Source: Acerihabitans sp047324305 (GTDB lineage Bacteria; Pseudomonadota; Gammaproteobacteria; Enterobacterales; Enterobacteriaceae). From it: DNA of 64,000 nucleotides. A program made the position numbers and the translations under genes. Location: contig NZ_CP178740.1 in assembly GCF_047324305.1 (NCBI RefSeq), positions 2,790,001 to 2,854,000 of the forward strand. The letters run 5' to 3'. Below are positions 9,314 through 17,630 of this stretch, one piece after another. The notes below the pieces were generated by a model that was not told the origin of the DNA, made no database searches, and saw nothing but the letters and a program-made list of their open reading frames with translations. Position 1 is the stretch's first letter. Every line of letters starts with the position of its first letter.

Positions 9314-12300
9314 CTACAGGGACCCGGATCTGAACGTCGTTGCGCCTTTGGCGGTTTCCATGCGCACCTGGAAAGGTGGGAACGGCATTTCCAGGCCGTG
9401 TTCGCGGTAGCCTTCAAGAATCAATTGGTTCAGCTGATGGCGCAGCGGCATGCGGTGGCCCATTTCCGCCGCGTGCACCCGCAGATCGAAGAGCATAATC
9501 CCCTGCTGTAAATCCACCAGATAGGCTTCCGGCGCCGGGTTATCCAGCACCAGCGGACAGCGCTGCGCCGCCTGGGTCAGGATGCGGGTGACTTCTTCGC
9601 TGTCGGCGTCCGGAGGCGCCGGGATGGTCAGCACGATACGGGTGACGGAATCCGATAGGGACCAGTTAACAAACTGCTCGGTGACAAAAGCCTTATTCGG
9701 CATGATAATTTCTTTGCGATCCCAATCGGTGATGGTGGTGGCCCGGGTATTGATGCGGGTGATATTGCCGGTCAGGTCGCGGATGGTCACGGTATCGCCG
9801 ATGCGGATCGGTTTTTCAAACAAGATGATCAGGCCGGAGATAAAATTGGCGAAAATTTCCTGCAGCCCGATGCCCAGGCCGACGGTGAGCGCCGCCACCA
9901 GCCACTGCAATTTCGCCCATTCGATGCCGATCCACGAAAAACCGATCAACGCGCCAATCAGCATCAGCATATATTTGGTGATGGTGGTAATCGCATAGCC
10001 GGTGCCCGGCGTCAGCACCAGATGCTGCAGCAGGGCCAGTTCCAACAGGGCCGGTAGGTTCCTGACCAGTTGGGTGGTGATGATCAGCACCAGCACCGCG
10101 ACCAGCACCGAGGCCAGCGAAATCGACTGGATCCCTTCCTCGCCCTTGATGGTGGAACTCACATCCCACAGCTGGATATTTTCCAGGAAGGCAAACGCCG
10201 AATGAATCTCCGACCATAACCAGATAACCGACACCAGGGCGATAAGCGTCAGGAGGGATCGCACCAGACGCAGCGACTGGGCGCTGATAACGTCCAGGTC
10301 GACTATCGGCTCATCCACTTCGGCGGCGGCTTCGGAAAGCTGCGACGGGGACAGATCTTCCTCGTGACGGGCGCGTTGCGCCAGCATTTCCGCGCGGCGC
10401 TGCTTGGCGCGCTCAAAGGCGATGCGCCGCCGCTGGATAAACATCCAGCGGCGGATGATATGGTAAATGACCAGCAGGAAAAACCAGATCGCCACCGAGG
10501 TTTCCAGCCGCGCCAGCAGGTCCTGCGCCGTGGCGAGATGGCCGAGCAGGGCGGCAATCGCCGCGACCAGCGGCGCGCACAGCATCAGGTTCCACAGGGT
10601 GCGGTTGACCACGTTGTCCCCGGTGCCGGATTTATCCAGGTAAAGCGGGATGCCGGCCCGTTTCAGGCTGCTGGTCACCAGGCTCAGGGCCGCGCACAGC
10701 AGGACAAAGCACAGGCGGCCCAGGGTACTGGAGAATTCGCGGTCATTAAGATTATCGAAGGTGATCAGGGCCATGATCAGCGGCACGATAAGGCCGATGG
10801 CCAGGGAATAATAACGCATCGCCCGCGCCACCCGTTTCTCCGGCCAGCCGAGATGCACGATAAACAGACCGCGCGCATGGGCAAAGTGGGCGCTGACCAT
10901 AAACAGCCACAGCACCGGCACCGTGGCGATCACGCCGTCGCCGATGGCTACCGCCACCGGATAAGGCCACGCATGCTGCAGGCCATAGCCCAGCGCCGCC
11001 CACAGCACCGGCAGGGGAAGGGCGGCGGCTATCGACCAGAACACGGTGCGCAGCGTCAGGTAAAAATAGTCTTGATTGACCTTGCCGACCTTACTGGCCG
11101 AGCGCTCGAGGAAGGCGTGGTAATGACGGCGGGAACTGATGCTGAAACCGACCAGCACGATGGCGCAGAACAGCGGGATCAGCGTCTCCTGGCTGGTCGC
11201 CATCATGACCATGGCGCCGCTGAGCTGGGTGGCGGTATCCAGCGAGACCAAACGCCTGAGATCCTGGGCCACGTGGAGCGGAAACGCGAGGGTGACCGGG
11301 CTGACGTCCGCCACCCAGAACAGATAGCGGTGCGCCGCTTCCCGGATTTCCGCCATGGCGTCCACCAGCTGGCTGTTGGCTACCTTGAGCTTCGTCATTT
11401 CCAGTATCTGGTTATCGTAGCCGGACAACAGGGAATTGAGCAGCTCGCGCTGGGTACGCAGCTGCGCGTCCAGGATGCGCCGCTGCTCGGGCGTCAGCGG
11501 CGATCCGTCGTCCTGCTTGCTTTGATCCAGCTGGGGACGTTTGTTCATCAGATCTTCATAATGCAGGCGGCTTACGCGCAGCTGGGCCATATCGCTGTCG
11601 AGCTGCTGCGGTTTGGGCAGATCCGGCAGGCGCGACACCTGGGCGCGCAGCGTCTCGCCGAGCGCCGGCGAATCCCCCAGCCATTGCGCCTGCTCGCGCA
11701 GGGTGCTCAGCGCTTGCCTGACCTGCAGCGCCTGCGCCGCGGCCTGGCGCTGCTGGGAGGCGATTAAATCCATACGCTGCGCCTGCTCGTTAAGCGCCAC
11801 CGACAGTTCGCGGTTTATCTGCAGTTGGCTGGTGATGACGGCGGGCAGGTCGCCGCTTTGCTCCGCCAGCTGTTCTGTGCGCTCCAGCGCGCGCTCCGCC
11901 TCCTGCTGGCGGAGACTGTTGAGCCGAAAGCGCAGCGCCTGCAGGTCCATATCCACCCGGTCGTGGCGTTTTTTCAGCATATCCATCCGCAGGCGCGACA
12001 GTTCCTGGCGGTTGTTGGCGCTCAGTTGCGCCAGCTCCAGTTCGTTGACCCGCGCCCGCCGCGCGGCGGCTTCCGCCTGGATCTGCATGAGGTGCGCCTG
12101 CGCCAGCGGCGTGGCGGCGCTGGCGCTCTGTGCCTGCAGCCGCTGTTCGCTATCGCTCAGGGCCCGGCGCGCTTCGGTTTGCTGTTGCGGCAACTGGCCC
12201 AGCGAGTCGCTGATTTCCCGGGCCTGTTCCTGCTCCTGTTGCAGTTGACGTGCCAGTTCCTGCAGGTCGCTGCTGGTCTGCAGCACGCGCTGCTCCAGTT

Positions 12301-12619
12301 CGCTTAGCGAGAGTTTGCCGCTGACGTCGGCGGCTTTGTCCGGTTCGCTGTCGCGTTGATCGCGCAGTTCCCGCGTCAGTTGAGGGAAATTGTCGATGGC
12401 GCTGCGATATTGTCCGGCGCGCGCGGCGGATACCTTGCCGTCGTTGATAGACGAAAGCGCGCCCTGGAGGGCGTCGATGATTTCCGCTTGATTCGCCGCG
12501 CCCTTATTCGCTTCCGCCTGCTGAAGTTCTTTTTTAACCTGGGCTTCGTCGGGAAAAGCGGCGGCGAATGACGGGGCGGCGAGCAGCCACCCCAGCAATA
12601 GGATGATAATCGGGCGCAA
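9314..12619 (-). CDS. mscM: Miniconductance mechanosensitive channel MscM
   Basis: MscM (YjeP) is a large MscS-family channel that opens on osmotic downshock. The 1101 residues are close to the E. coli length (1107). A signal peptide (LLGWLLAAPSFAAA) is followed by a long coiled-coil-rich periplasmic region to about residue 480, then about ten transmembrane segments and the C-terminal MscS domain with the pore helix region VGLGIGLQEIFANFISG and the beta domain IGDTVTIRDLTGNI. It starts 29 bp after the psd stop, in the rsgA-psd-mscM gene row. Confidence 0.96.
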   Translation of the reverse strand: MRPIIILLLGWLLAAPSFAAAFPDEAQVKKELQQAEANKGAANQAEIIDALQGALSSINDGKVSAARAGQYRSAIDNFPQLTRELRDQRDSEPDKAADVSGKLSLSELEQRVLQTSSDLQELARQLQQEQEQAREISDSLGQLPQQQTEARRALSDSEQRLQAQSASAATPLAQAHLMQIQAEAAARRARVNELELAQLSANNRQELSRLRMDMLKKRHDRVDMDLQALRFRLNSLRQQEAERALERTEQLAEQSGDLPAVITSQLQINRELSVALNEQAQRMDLIASQQRQAAAQALQVRQALSTLREQAQWLGDSPALGETLRAQVSRLPDLPKPQQLDSDMAQLRVSRLHYEDLMNKRPQLDQSKQDDGSPLTPEQRRILDAQLRTQRELLNSLLSGYDNQILEMTKLKVANSQLVDAMAEIREAAHRYLFWVADVSPVTLAFPLHVAQDLRRLVSLDTATQLSGAMVMMATSQETLIPLFCAIVLVGFSISSRRHYHAFLERSASKVGKVNQDYFYLTLRTVFWSIAAALPLPVLWAALGYGLQHAWPYPVAVAIGDGVIATVPVLWLFMVSAHFAHARGLFIVHLGWPEKRVARAMRYYSLAIGLIVPLIMALITFDNLNDREFSSTLGRLCFVLLCAALSLVTSSLKRAGIPLYLDKSGTGDNVVNRTLWNLMLCAPLVAAIAALLGHLATAQDLLARLETSVAIWFFLLVIYHIIRRWMFIQRRRIAFERAKQRRAEMLAQRARHEEDLSPSQLSEAAAEVDEPIVDLDVISAQSLRLVRSLLTLIALVSVIWLWSEIHSAFAFLENIQLWDVSSTIKGEEGIQSISLASVLVAVLVLIITTQLVRNLPALLELALLQHLVLTPGTGYAITTITKYMLMLIGALIGFSWIGIEWAKLQWLVAALTVGLGIGLQEIFANFISGLIILFEKPIRIGDTVTIRDLTGNITRINTRATTITDWDRKEIIMPNKAFVTEQFVNWSLSDSVTRIVLTIPAPPDADSEEVTRILTQAAQRCPLVLDNPAPEAYLVDLQQGIMLFDLRVHAAEMGHRMPLRHQLNQLILEGYREHGLEMPFPPFQVRMETAKGATTFRSGSL

Positions 12620-12648
12620 TCGGGTTCTCTCTGGTTGCTCCGGGCCGG

Positions 12649-13536
12649 TTAAGGCAACGGACTGTCCGCCTGGGCGATGCCGGTGGCGAGACGTTCGCCG
12701 ACGCGGGTTGCCGCGCGACTGTGAAGATGATCGCCCAGGGAAACGCCGCCTTTGGCAAAAAGGTTCACCACCGTGGAGCCAAGCTTAAACCGCCCCATCT
12801 CCTGGCCTTTCAGAAATACCACCGCACCGTCTTCATCCGCCGTCGGATAGCGCCAGCGCTTGATAATGCCGTCGCGCGGCGGCGTCACCACGCCGGACCA
12901 GGTGGTCTCGATACTGCCGACAATGGTGGCGCCGACCAGGATTTGCGCCATCGGTCCAAAATCGGTGTCGAATACGCAGATCGCCCGTTCGTTGCGGGCG
13001 AACAGGTTCGGTATATTGGCCGCGGTCAGCGGATTGACCGAAAACAGCTCGCCCGGCACATAAATCATTTCCCGCAGGATGCCGTTGCAGGGCATATGCA
13101 CCCGGTGATAATCGCGCGGCGCAAGATAGGTGGTGACAAACGCGCCGTCGCGAAAGAGCTCGACCAGACGCTCGTTGCCCGCCAGCAGCGCTTCCAGGCT
13201 ATAGTGATGCCCCTTGGCCTGAAAAACCTGTTCGCCCGCTATCGGTCCCGATTGGGAAATGATGCCGTCCGCCGGCATGACCAGCGTATCGGGATCGCTG
13301 TCGATGGGACGCGCGTCATCGCGCAGCGGCCGGACAAAAAAAGCGTTGAAAGTAGGATAGGCCGACGTATCGGGCTGCTGCGCTTCCTGCATATCCACCC
13401 GGTAAACCCGCACGAACAGATCGATGACCAGTTTCGTCAGCCAACCTGCCTGCAGTTCGGCCCCCCAGCCGGCCAATTGGGTCAGCCAACGCTTGGGCAA
13501 TAAATACTGCAATGCTATTTTGATCCTATCGAGCAC
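12649..13536 (-). CDS. psd: Phosphatidylserine decarboxylase proenzyme
   Basis: Psd makes phosphatidylethanolamine at the inner membrane. The self-cleavage motif LGST lies in GRFKLGSTVVNLF near the C-terminus; cleavage before the serine forms the pyruvoyl cofactor. DYHRVHMPCNG and DTDFGPMAQILVGA are conserved. A GTG start at 13536 (VLDRIKIALQYLLPK) is chosen because it aligns with the E. coli N-terminus and has GAGG five bases upstream; ATG codons at 13551 and 13569 are alternatives. At 295 residues it is shorter than E. coli Psd (322), because the acidic C-terminal tail is reduced. Confidence 0.95.
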   Translation of the reverse strand: MLDRIKIALQYLLPKRWLTQLAGWGAELQAGWLTKLVIDLFVRVYRVDMQEAQQPDTSAYPTFNAFFVRPLRDDARPIDSDPDTLVMPADGIISQSGPIAGEQVFQAKGHHYSLEALLAGNERLVELFRDGAFVTTYLAPRDYHRVHMPCNGILREMIYVPGELFSVNPLTAANIPNLFARNERAICVFDTDFGPMAQILVGATIVGSIETTWSGVVTPPRDGIIKRWRYPTADEDGAVVFLKGQEMGRFKLGSTVVNLFAKGGVSLGDHLHSRAATRVGERLATGIAQADSPLP

Positions 13537-13607
13537 AGAAACCTCGTACATGCGTGGGTGAAACAACAACGAACCGGGAGAAATTGTAGCGGCGCTCAGG
13601 ATAAATG

Positions 13608-14654
13608 TCAGTGATCCGTTTCGGAAAAGGATTTACGTGTTTTTACCTGCGACATGCTGTCGAGTATCTGATGATAATTCTCGAAACGAATGGCAGAAAT
13701 GTCGCCGCTCTCCACGGCGGCGCGGATGGCGCAGCCCGGATCGGTATCATGCCGGCAGTCGCGGAATTTACAGTTGCCCAGATACGGCCTGAATTCAATA
13801 AATCCCTGGGTGACCTGTTCTGGTTCCAGATGCCATAAGCCGAATTCCCGCACGCCGGGGGAATCGATAACCTGGCCGCCGCTTTTGAAATGATACATGC
13901 GCGCCGTGGTGGTGGTGTGCTGGCCGAGTCCCGAGTTATCGGACACGGTATTGACCACGATCTGCGCGTGTTCAGGAGGCAGCAGGGCATTAAGCAAGCT
14001 GGATTTGCCCACCCCGGACTGCCCCGCGAAGATGCTGATGCGATCCGTCAATGCCGCCTCAAGCCCTGCCATCCCCTCGCGCGTCTGGCTCGATACCATC
14101 AGTACGCGATAGCCTATCCGGCTGTAGACTTCCATGGTGGCGTCCACCCAGGCCCGTTCCTTTGCGTCCAGCAGGTCGATTTTATTAAGTACGATCAGCG
14201 GTTCAACCTCCACTGTCTCGCAGGCCACCAGATAGCGGTCGATAATGTTCATCGACAGCTCCGGCAAGATGGCCGATACAATCACGATTTGGTTCATATT
14301 GGCGGCGATGGGCTTGACGCCGTCGTAAAAATCCGGCCGCGTCAGCACCGAGGTCCGGGGATGAATCGCCTCGATGATGCCCTTGATGCCTGATGAGGCC
14401 TCGCTGCCGGGCCGCCAGACCACCCGATCGCCGGTCACCACCGAACCCAGCGTGCGGCGCAGGTTGCAGCGGTGTATGATACCGTCCGCCGCTTCCACGT
14501 CGGCGTGCATGCCGAAGCGGCTGACGACCGTGCCTTCCTGGGCCTGGCCTAAAAGCGAGTCATCCCAATCGACGCCGCGATCGGTTCTCAGGCGGCGCTG
14601 ATGATTTGCCTGTACGCGCCGCTGCTGGCCTTTGGACAGTTTATTTTTAGTCAC
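13608..14654 (-). CDS. rsgA: Ribosome small-subunit GTPase RsgA
   Basis: RsgA is a circularly permuted GTPase that helps mature the 30S subunit and releases RbfA. The 348 residues show a basic N-terminus, an OB-fold, then G4 (LNKIDLL), G1 (GQSGVGKSS) and G3 (DSPG) in permuted order, and a C-terminal zinc knuckle (CKFRDCRHDTDPGC). It heads the minus-strand row rsgA-psd-mscM and is divergent from orn, with 102 bp between starts. Confidence 0.97.
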   Translation of the reverse strand: MTKNKLSKGQQRRVQANHQRRLRTDRGVDWDDSLLGQAQEGTVVSRFGMHADVEAADGIIHRCNLRRTLGSVVTGDRVVWRPGSEASSGIKGIIEAIHPRTSVLTRPDFYDGVKPIAANMNQIVIVSAILPELSMNIIDRYLVACETVEVEPLIVLNKIDLLDAKERAWVDATMEVYSRIGYRVLMVSSQTREGMAGLEAALTDRISIFAGQSGVGKSSLLNALLPPEHAQIVVNTVSDNSGLGQHTTTTARMYHFKSGGQVIDSPGVREFGLWHLEPEQVTQGFIEFRPYLGNCKFRDCRHDTDPGCAIRAAVESGDISAIRFENYHQILDSMSQVKTRKSFSETDH

Positions 14655-14756
14655 CGTGCCTCACTTGTAGCTCATGAATCGCCCGTGGCGATGAAAACGT
14701 CTATGATACACAGTATTCTAACAGAAACGCCGTGAAACCTTAGCAACGAGAAAATC

Positions 14757-15302
14757 ATGCCGGTAAATGACAACAACCTGATTTGGATCGATCTGGAAAT
14801 GACCGGGCTTGATCCCGAACGCGATCGCATTATTGAAATCGCCAGCCTGGTGACGGACGCCAACCTAAATATCCTGGCGGAAGGCCCGGTATTGGCCGTG
14901 CATCAGACGCAAGAGCAACTGGCCGTCATGGACGAGTGGAACGTGCGCACCCATACCGCCAGCGGCCTGGTGGAACGCGTCCGGGCCAGCCGTATCGACG
15001 AGGACAGTGCGGTGGCGTTAACGCTGGCGTTTCTGCGGGAATGGGTGCCCGCCGGGAAATCGCCCATCTGCGGCAACAGCATCGGCCAGGACCGTCGTTT
15101 CCTGTTCCGCTATATGCCGGAACTGGAGGCCTATTTCCACTATCGTTACCTGGATGTCAGCACGCTTAAGGAACTGGCCCGGCGCTGGAAACCGCAAATC
15201 CTGGAGGGGCTGACCAAAAACAGCAGCCACCAGGCCCTGGATGATATCCGCGAGTCGGTGGCGGAACTGGCCTATTACCGCGAGCATTTTATTCGTCTTT
15301 GA
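14757..15302 (+). CDS. orn: Oligoribonuclease
   Basis: Orn is a DEDDh 3'-5' exoribonuclease that degrades two- to five-nucleotide RNAs, including pGpG from cyclic-di-GMP breakdown. The 181 residues begin with the first exonuclease motif (WIDLEMTGLDP) and contain the later motifs with SSHQALDDIRESV supplying the catalytic His and Asp. The start at 14757 gives MPVNDNNLIWIDLEM, as expected. It is upstream of the tRNA-Gly cluster, as in E. coli. Confidence 0.97.
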   Translation: MPVNDNNLIWIDLEMTGLDPERDRIIEIASLVTDANLNILAEGPVLAVHQTQEQLAVMDEWNVRTHTASGLVERVRASRIDEDSAVALTLAFLREWVPAGKSPICGNSIGQDRRFLFRYMPELEAYFHYRYLDVSTLKELARRWKPQILEGLTKNSSHQALDDIRESVAELAYYREHFIRL

Positions 15303-15439
15303 TTATTTATCGCCGGCGCCGCGCCGCTCACTGGCCGCGCGGATAAGCCGCTGATGTTTCATTGATTGCCGGTAAAAACGCCATATTGCTGTTTTTATCG
15401 GCAGTTGAGCGAAAAGCGCAGATTTTTGCCCGTCGGGGC

Positions 15440-15467
15440 TTGCAGGGAAAATGTTTTCTCGTATAAT
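15440..15467 (+). promoter_or_regulatory. Putative tRNA-Gly promoter with GC-rich discriminator
   Basis: TTGCAG (15440-15445) and TATAAT (15462-15467) are 16 bp apart and are followed by GCGCTCCCC, the kind of GC-rich discriminator seen at stringently controlled stable-RNA promoters. It lies about 100 bp upstream of the first tRNA-Gly. The remaining orn-tRNA spacer (15303-15572) shows no gene. Confidence 0.65.
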
Positions 15468-15572
15468 GCGCTCCCCGTACCGGTGCAAAATATTGTCGTG
15501 GCCGCGTGCGTAATCGGAATATAGCGTCAGCGATAGACGTGGACTTTATCACTCGGTGATAGAGCATAAAAA

Positions 15573-15647
15573 GCGGGAATAGCTCAGTGGTAGAGCACAA
15601 CCTTGCCAAGGTTGGGGTCGCGAGTTCGAGCCTCGTTTCCCGCTCCA
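15573..15647 (+). tRNA. tRNA-Gly (anticodon GCC), copy 1
   Basis: This 75-nt gene has a GCGGGAA/TTCCCGC acceptor stem, AGCTCAGTGGTAGAGC D-arm, anticodon GCC in TTGCCAA, the GTTCGAG T-loop and an encoded CCA end. It corresponds to the first gene of the E. coli glyVXY cluster downstream of orn. Confidence 0.98.
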
Positions 15648-15740
15648 AACATTGCAACATCGGGTTTCGTCGGCATGACAAAACGCGATGCATAAAGAAA
15701 AAATGCCTTCCGGCATAAAAAAGTGATTCAGAATAACAAT

Positions 15741-15815
15741 GCGGGAATAGCTCAGTGGTAGAGCACAACCTTGCCAAGGTTGGGGTCGCGAGTTCGAGCC
15801 TCGTTTCCCGCTCCA
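15741..15815 (+). tRNA. tRNA-Gly (anticodon GCC), copy 2
   Basis: This 75-nt gene is identical to copy 1 and lies 93 bp downstream of it, probably in the same transcript. Confidence 0.98.
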
Positions 15816-15857
15816 ATTAGTACGTCGCGGGCGCCCGTTCAGGGCGGTGACGGATAG

Positions 15858-15888
15858 ATGCCACAGGGCGAAAGCCCTGTGGCATTTT
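15858..15888 (+). terminator. Terminator of the first two tRNA-Gly genes
   Basis: ATGCCACAGGGC (15858-15869) and GCCCTGTGGCAT (15874-15885) form a perfect 12-bp stem with a GAAA tetraloop, followed by a T-run on the plus strand. Confidence 0.92.
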
Positions 15889-15963
15889 TCATTGCAGTCC
15901 CGGCACGCCCCCCGACATCCCTCCCCGCAGGCAGGCCATACCACGGTCAGCGCCGTGAACGCC

Positions 15964-16836
15964 TCAGCGCAAAAAGCGTTTTTCAATAGCGCGCATATAA
16001 GCATCCCCTTGCCAGGTGATGATATCCTTGACCGCGGGAAGGGTGGCGTCGACATTCTGTATGCCGCCGTCACGGCGGATCTGCGCGAACACGGCGCGCA
16101 TCGCGCCCGCGGCGGCGCGAATGGCGTGATTGCCGTAGATCACGATGCCCACCTTGCCGCTGGCGGCGATATCGGCCTCGGTAAGCTGCGGATACGCCGT
16201 GGGCACCAGCACCAGGGGAACCCGGCCTGTCCAGGCGGCGATAAAGGCCAGGATCTCGTCGGGCGTCTTCTGCCTGGAGTGGATCAGGATGGCGTCCGCG
16301 CCGGCTTCCTCATAGGCTGCGGCGCGGCGCAGGGCCTCGTCCTGGCCCAGCCCCGCGATCAGCGCCTCCACGCGGGCGATAACGACAAAATCCTTGTGCC
16401 GCCGGGCGGCGATCGCGGCGCCGATCTTGCCCTGGAATTCCTCGATGCGCACCAGTTCCTGGCGGCCCTGCGCGCGCAGGCTGGTGTCCTTGGGAAAGGT
16501 CTTGTCTTCCATCACCACGGCCGCTGCGCCGGCGGCCTCGTATTGCGGAATGATGTAGCTGACGTTCACCGCATTGCCGAAGCCGGTGTCGATATCGGCG
16601 ATAAGCGGCGTCGACACGGTGGCGGCGATGGCGCGCATCATCTCCAGATGGGTGCCCATCGACAGGATGTTGGCATCGGGCACCGCATAGCTCGCCGACA
16701 GTTCAAAGCCGCTGCCCCAGATACCGTCAAAACCCGCTTCCTCGGCAAGCCGCGCCGCCAGCGGATTGTGCGCGGCCATGGCGGTAAACAGGCGGCGGCT
16801 GTCGAGCGCCGCGCGCAGGGTGTTGGATGTGTGCAT
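15964..16836 (-). CDS. palA: Phosphonopyruvate hydrolase (PEP mutase/isocitrate lyase family)
   Basis: This 290-residue TIM-barrel protein resembles phosphonopyruvate hydrolase (PalA) of Variovorax, which cleaves the C-P bond of phosphonopyruvate to pyruvate and phosphate. The superfamily Mg site DIDTGFGN and the signature EDKTFPKDTS (Glu110 to Ser119) are present. PEP mutases carry an Asn in the gating loop where this protein has Thr118, the replacement that marks the hydrolase. No phosphonoalanine transaminase, transporter or regulator lies beside it. It sits on the opposite strand between two identical tRNA-Gly genes and is absent from this site in E. coli, so acquisition is likely. 2-Methylisocitrate lyase is a less likely alternative. 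Confidence 0.85.
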   Translation of the reverse strand: MHTSNTLRAALDSRRLFTAMAAHNPLAARLAEEAGFDGIWGSGFELSASYAVPDANILSMGTHLEMMRAIAATVSTPLIADIDTGFGNAVNVSYIIPQYEAAGAAAVVMEDKTFPKDTSLRAQGRQELVRIEEFQGKIGAAIAARRHKDFVVIARVEALIAGLGQDEALRRAAAYEEAGADAILIHSRQKTPDEILAFIAAWTGRVPLVLVPTAYPQLTEADIAASGKVGIVIYGNHAIRAAAGAMRAVFAQIRRDGGIQNVDATLPAVKDIITWQGDAYMRAIEKRFLR

Positions 16837-17053
16837 TGGTATAGTCCTGATAGCAGTTGACGTGGTTGGATGTTACAAAAAGCAAGGCAATTCGCCAAGG
16901 GAATAAGGCCGGCGGCCGGCCCGTCCCGGATAACGGTTCAGGTCGCCGGTCGCGCGCCGTAATGTAAACGCACCACCCGCCCTTCCGTTGCCGTAACGGG
17001 TAAATCGCCGTCTACGGTTCGCCGGGGAGAGACAATAAATTTCCGCCGAGTTA

Positions 17054-17082
17054 TTGACTCTCTTAGGGTATCAGTCCATAAT
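17054..17082 (+). promoter_or_regulatory. Putative sigma70 promoter for the third tRNA-Gly
   Basis: TTGACT (17054-17059) and CATAAT (17077-17082) are 17 bp apart, about 170 bp upstream of the third tRNA-Gly, which the terminator at 15858 separates from the first two. The rest of the 419-bp spacer 16837-17255 shows nothing I can assign. Confidence 0.5.
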
Positions 17083-17255
17083 CTCGTCCATTCCTGAGCG
17101 GGGATTTGTAAAAAAAGCTTTCTATTTCAAATGGTTGAAAGCAGCTGTTTCGAAAAGGCGCCTTTGCTCGGCAGATGTTTTTTATCGGCGGTCGACGTGA
17201 TGACCCAGGGTCATTCCCGCAACAGACAGCCAGACGTTACTCAGTCACACATAAA

Positions 17256-17330
17256 GCGGGAATAGCTCAGTGGTAGAGCACAACCTTGCCAAGGTTGGGG
17301 TCGCGAGTTCGAGCCTCGTTTCCCGCTCCA
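17256..17330 (+). tRNA. tRNA-Gly (anticodon GCC), copy 3
   Basis: This 75-nt gene is identical to copies 1 and 2 and is separated from copy 2 by the palA insert. It is followed by the DnaA-box spacer before queG. Confidence 0.98.
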
Positions 17331-17416
17331 ACATCAAAATCCGCTTACATTCAATGGCTATCATGCATTTGCGCATCGCGGCGGTTACAGCGCGGGCCAA
17401 AATGTTTTGAACAGAG

Positions 17417-17586
17417 TTATCCACAGCGCAGCCTCGTAATAATAATTTTCCCTTACCAGTGTTCAGATCAAAAGAAAAGTTTAGTCCTTTGATATTTATC
17501 AATTAAAATTTATTTAAAAACGTCGGTGGCGCCTATTGCCTTTTTTAGCGTGCTTGATTGCCAACGGTTTTTTAATTTTATCCACA
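17417..17586 (+). promoter_or_regulatory. datA: Candidate datA locus: DnaA boxes and IHF-like site
   Basis: Two perfect DnaA boxes, TTATCCACA, lie in the same orientation at 17417-17425 and 17578-17586. Between them is an AT-rich segment with a near-consensus IHF site on the opposite strand (TAGtcctTTGATA, 17482-17494, one mismatch). The spacer lies between the tRNA-Gly cluster and queG, where E. coli has datA, the DnaA-titrating site that with IHF promotes hydrolysis of DnaA-ATP. E. coli datA has five boxes; I find only two perfect ones here. No gene is visible in 17331-17630. Confidence 0.65.
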
Positions 17587-17630
17587 GGCGGGAATTTTTA
17601 AAACATTGCGCTATAATCAGCTGCCGCGGC

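Noticed and set aside
10364..11767. Plus-strand open frame of 467 residues
   Set aside because: It is antisense to mscM, composed of Arg/Gln/Gly-rich shadow sequence, and has no ribosome site.
15328..16073. Frames reading through the tRNA-Gly genes (ERETRLELATPTLARLCSTT peptides)
   Set aside because: These are translations of the minus strand of tRNA genes, a common annotation error.
15964..16836. 2-Methylisocitrate lyase (prpB)
   Set aside because: The EDKTFPKDTS loop with Thr118 matches phosphonopyruvate hydrolase, and there are no prp genes nearby.
17417..17586. Chromosomal replication origin
   Set aside because: Only two DnaA boxes, no 13-mer array, and neighbours are those of datA rather than of oriC.
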